A DNA stretch of 64,000 nt, taken from positions 1,116,001-1,180,000 of the forward strand of contig JABMLP010000011.1 of NCBI GenBank assembly GCA_013176395.1, written 5' to 3'. The notes below the pieces were generated by a model. The model had not been told where the DNA came from. It was given only the letters and a program-made list of their open reading frames with translations, and made no database searches. Source of the stretch: Venturia oleaginea (lineage: Eukaryota > Ascomycota > Dothideomycetes > Venturiales > Venturiaceae). Shown one piece after another: positions 63,813 to 64,000 of the stretch (positions are counted from its first letter, which is position 1; the number at the start of each line of letters is the position of its first letter). A program made the position numbers and the translations under genes.

Positions 63813-64000
63813 ATTGCCAGTTGTGTGACGCAGAGACGGCTGGAGATGTGATGAAGTTGGGATTGAGGTTGCTTTGGGGTTTTCCGTGACATGGACGAAA
63901 GACGGGGTTGAATTTTTGCCATTTGGTATTGGTTTGAATAAACCAGTGACGAGATTCTGCAGTTTGTAGTGTTGAAGCGCTCCATCTAGTTGTGGAAGTT
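63813..64000. other. Window end, no supported gene
   Basis: 188 bases past the coiled-coil gene with no clear frame on either strand. Confidence 0.5.

Noticed and set aside
1..64000. CRISPR arrays, tRNA genes and bacterial-type operons
   Set aside because: No regularly spaced direct repeats with unique spacers, no tRNA B-box with fitting cloverleaf, and intron-bearing genes throughout point to a fungal nuclear genome.

Overview
The window is nuclear DNA of a filamentous ascomycete (Pezizomycotina). A Leotiomycete is a reasonable guess from the gene families, but I cannot prove it. The evidence is short GT-AG introns (about 45-185 bp) with CTAAC/CTGAC-like branch sites, housekeeping genes of clear fungal type (LSM3, B-type cyclin, the kinetochore protein Fta4, a Ybp/Alf4/glomulin protein), and a heavy load of fungal transposons: chromodomain Ty3/gypsy elements, Fot1/pogo-type DNA transposons and a Tad-like LINE. 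Many nonsense changes in the repeats are TGG to TGA or CAG to TAG, the transition type left by repeat-induced point mutation (RIP).

Layout. 1-11,423 is a nested retrotransposon stack. It holds one partial (minus) and one complete (plus) copy of gypsy family I, inserted in or next to older solo LTRs (families B, C, D), plus a 1.6 kb insertion made of tandem repeats. 11,424-18,640 is decayed: a broken gene, an internally deleted pogo-like transposon (13,133-14,618), a 5'-truncated LINE (14,760-16,350), a 25-bp minisatellite and another broken gene. 18,894-25,839 is a conserved gene island: the Ybp/Alf4-like gene, LSM3 and cyclin B. 27,337-36,060 is a second repeat block: pogo copy 2, gypsy family II (28,820-34,672), a foldback LTR fragment and a solo LTR with a perfect target duplication.

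36,061-50,608 is gene-poor and carries lineage-specific genes: F-box-like proteins, several of them truncated, a secreted cysteine-rich protein with tandem repeats (six exons, 42,962-44,454), a dead membrane-protein gene, and a third pogo-type element with a single stop (47,561-49,393). 50,993-58,495 is a second gene island: Fta4, a coiled-coil protein, an RS-rich protein and a helical-domain protein. 58,496-64,000 holds a kinase gene split by a repeat insertion, a DUF6594 membrane protein and a degraded coiled-coil gene.

The genes do not form a pathway. The two islands carry cell-division and RNA-processing functions (cyclin B, Fta4, LSM3, Ybp/Alf4). The regions between them are the fast-evolving accessory compartment. 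The best new leads are these: gypsy I carries an 11-nt primer site exactly complementary to its own LTR, the Tf1-type self-priming arrangement; gypsy II has a perfect 31-bp hairpin ending one base before the gag start codon; and two pogo copies carry different, partly complementary internal deletions, one of which leaves a 440-codon open frame.
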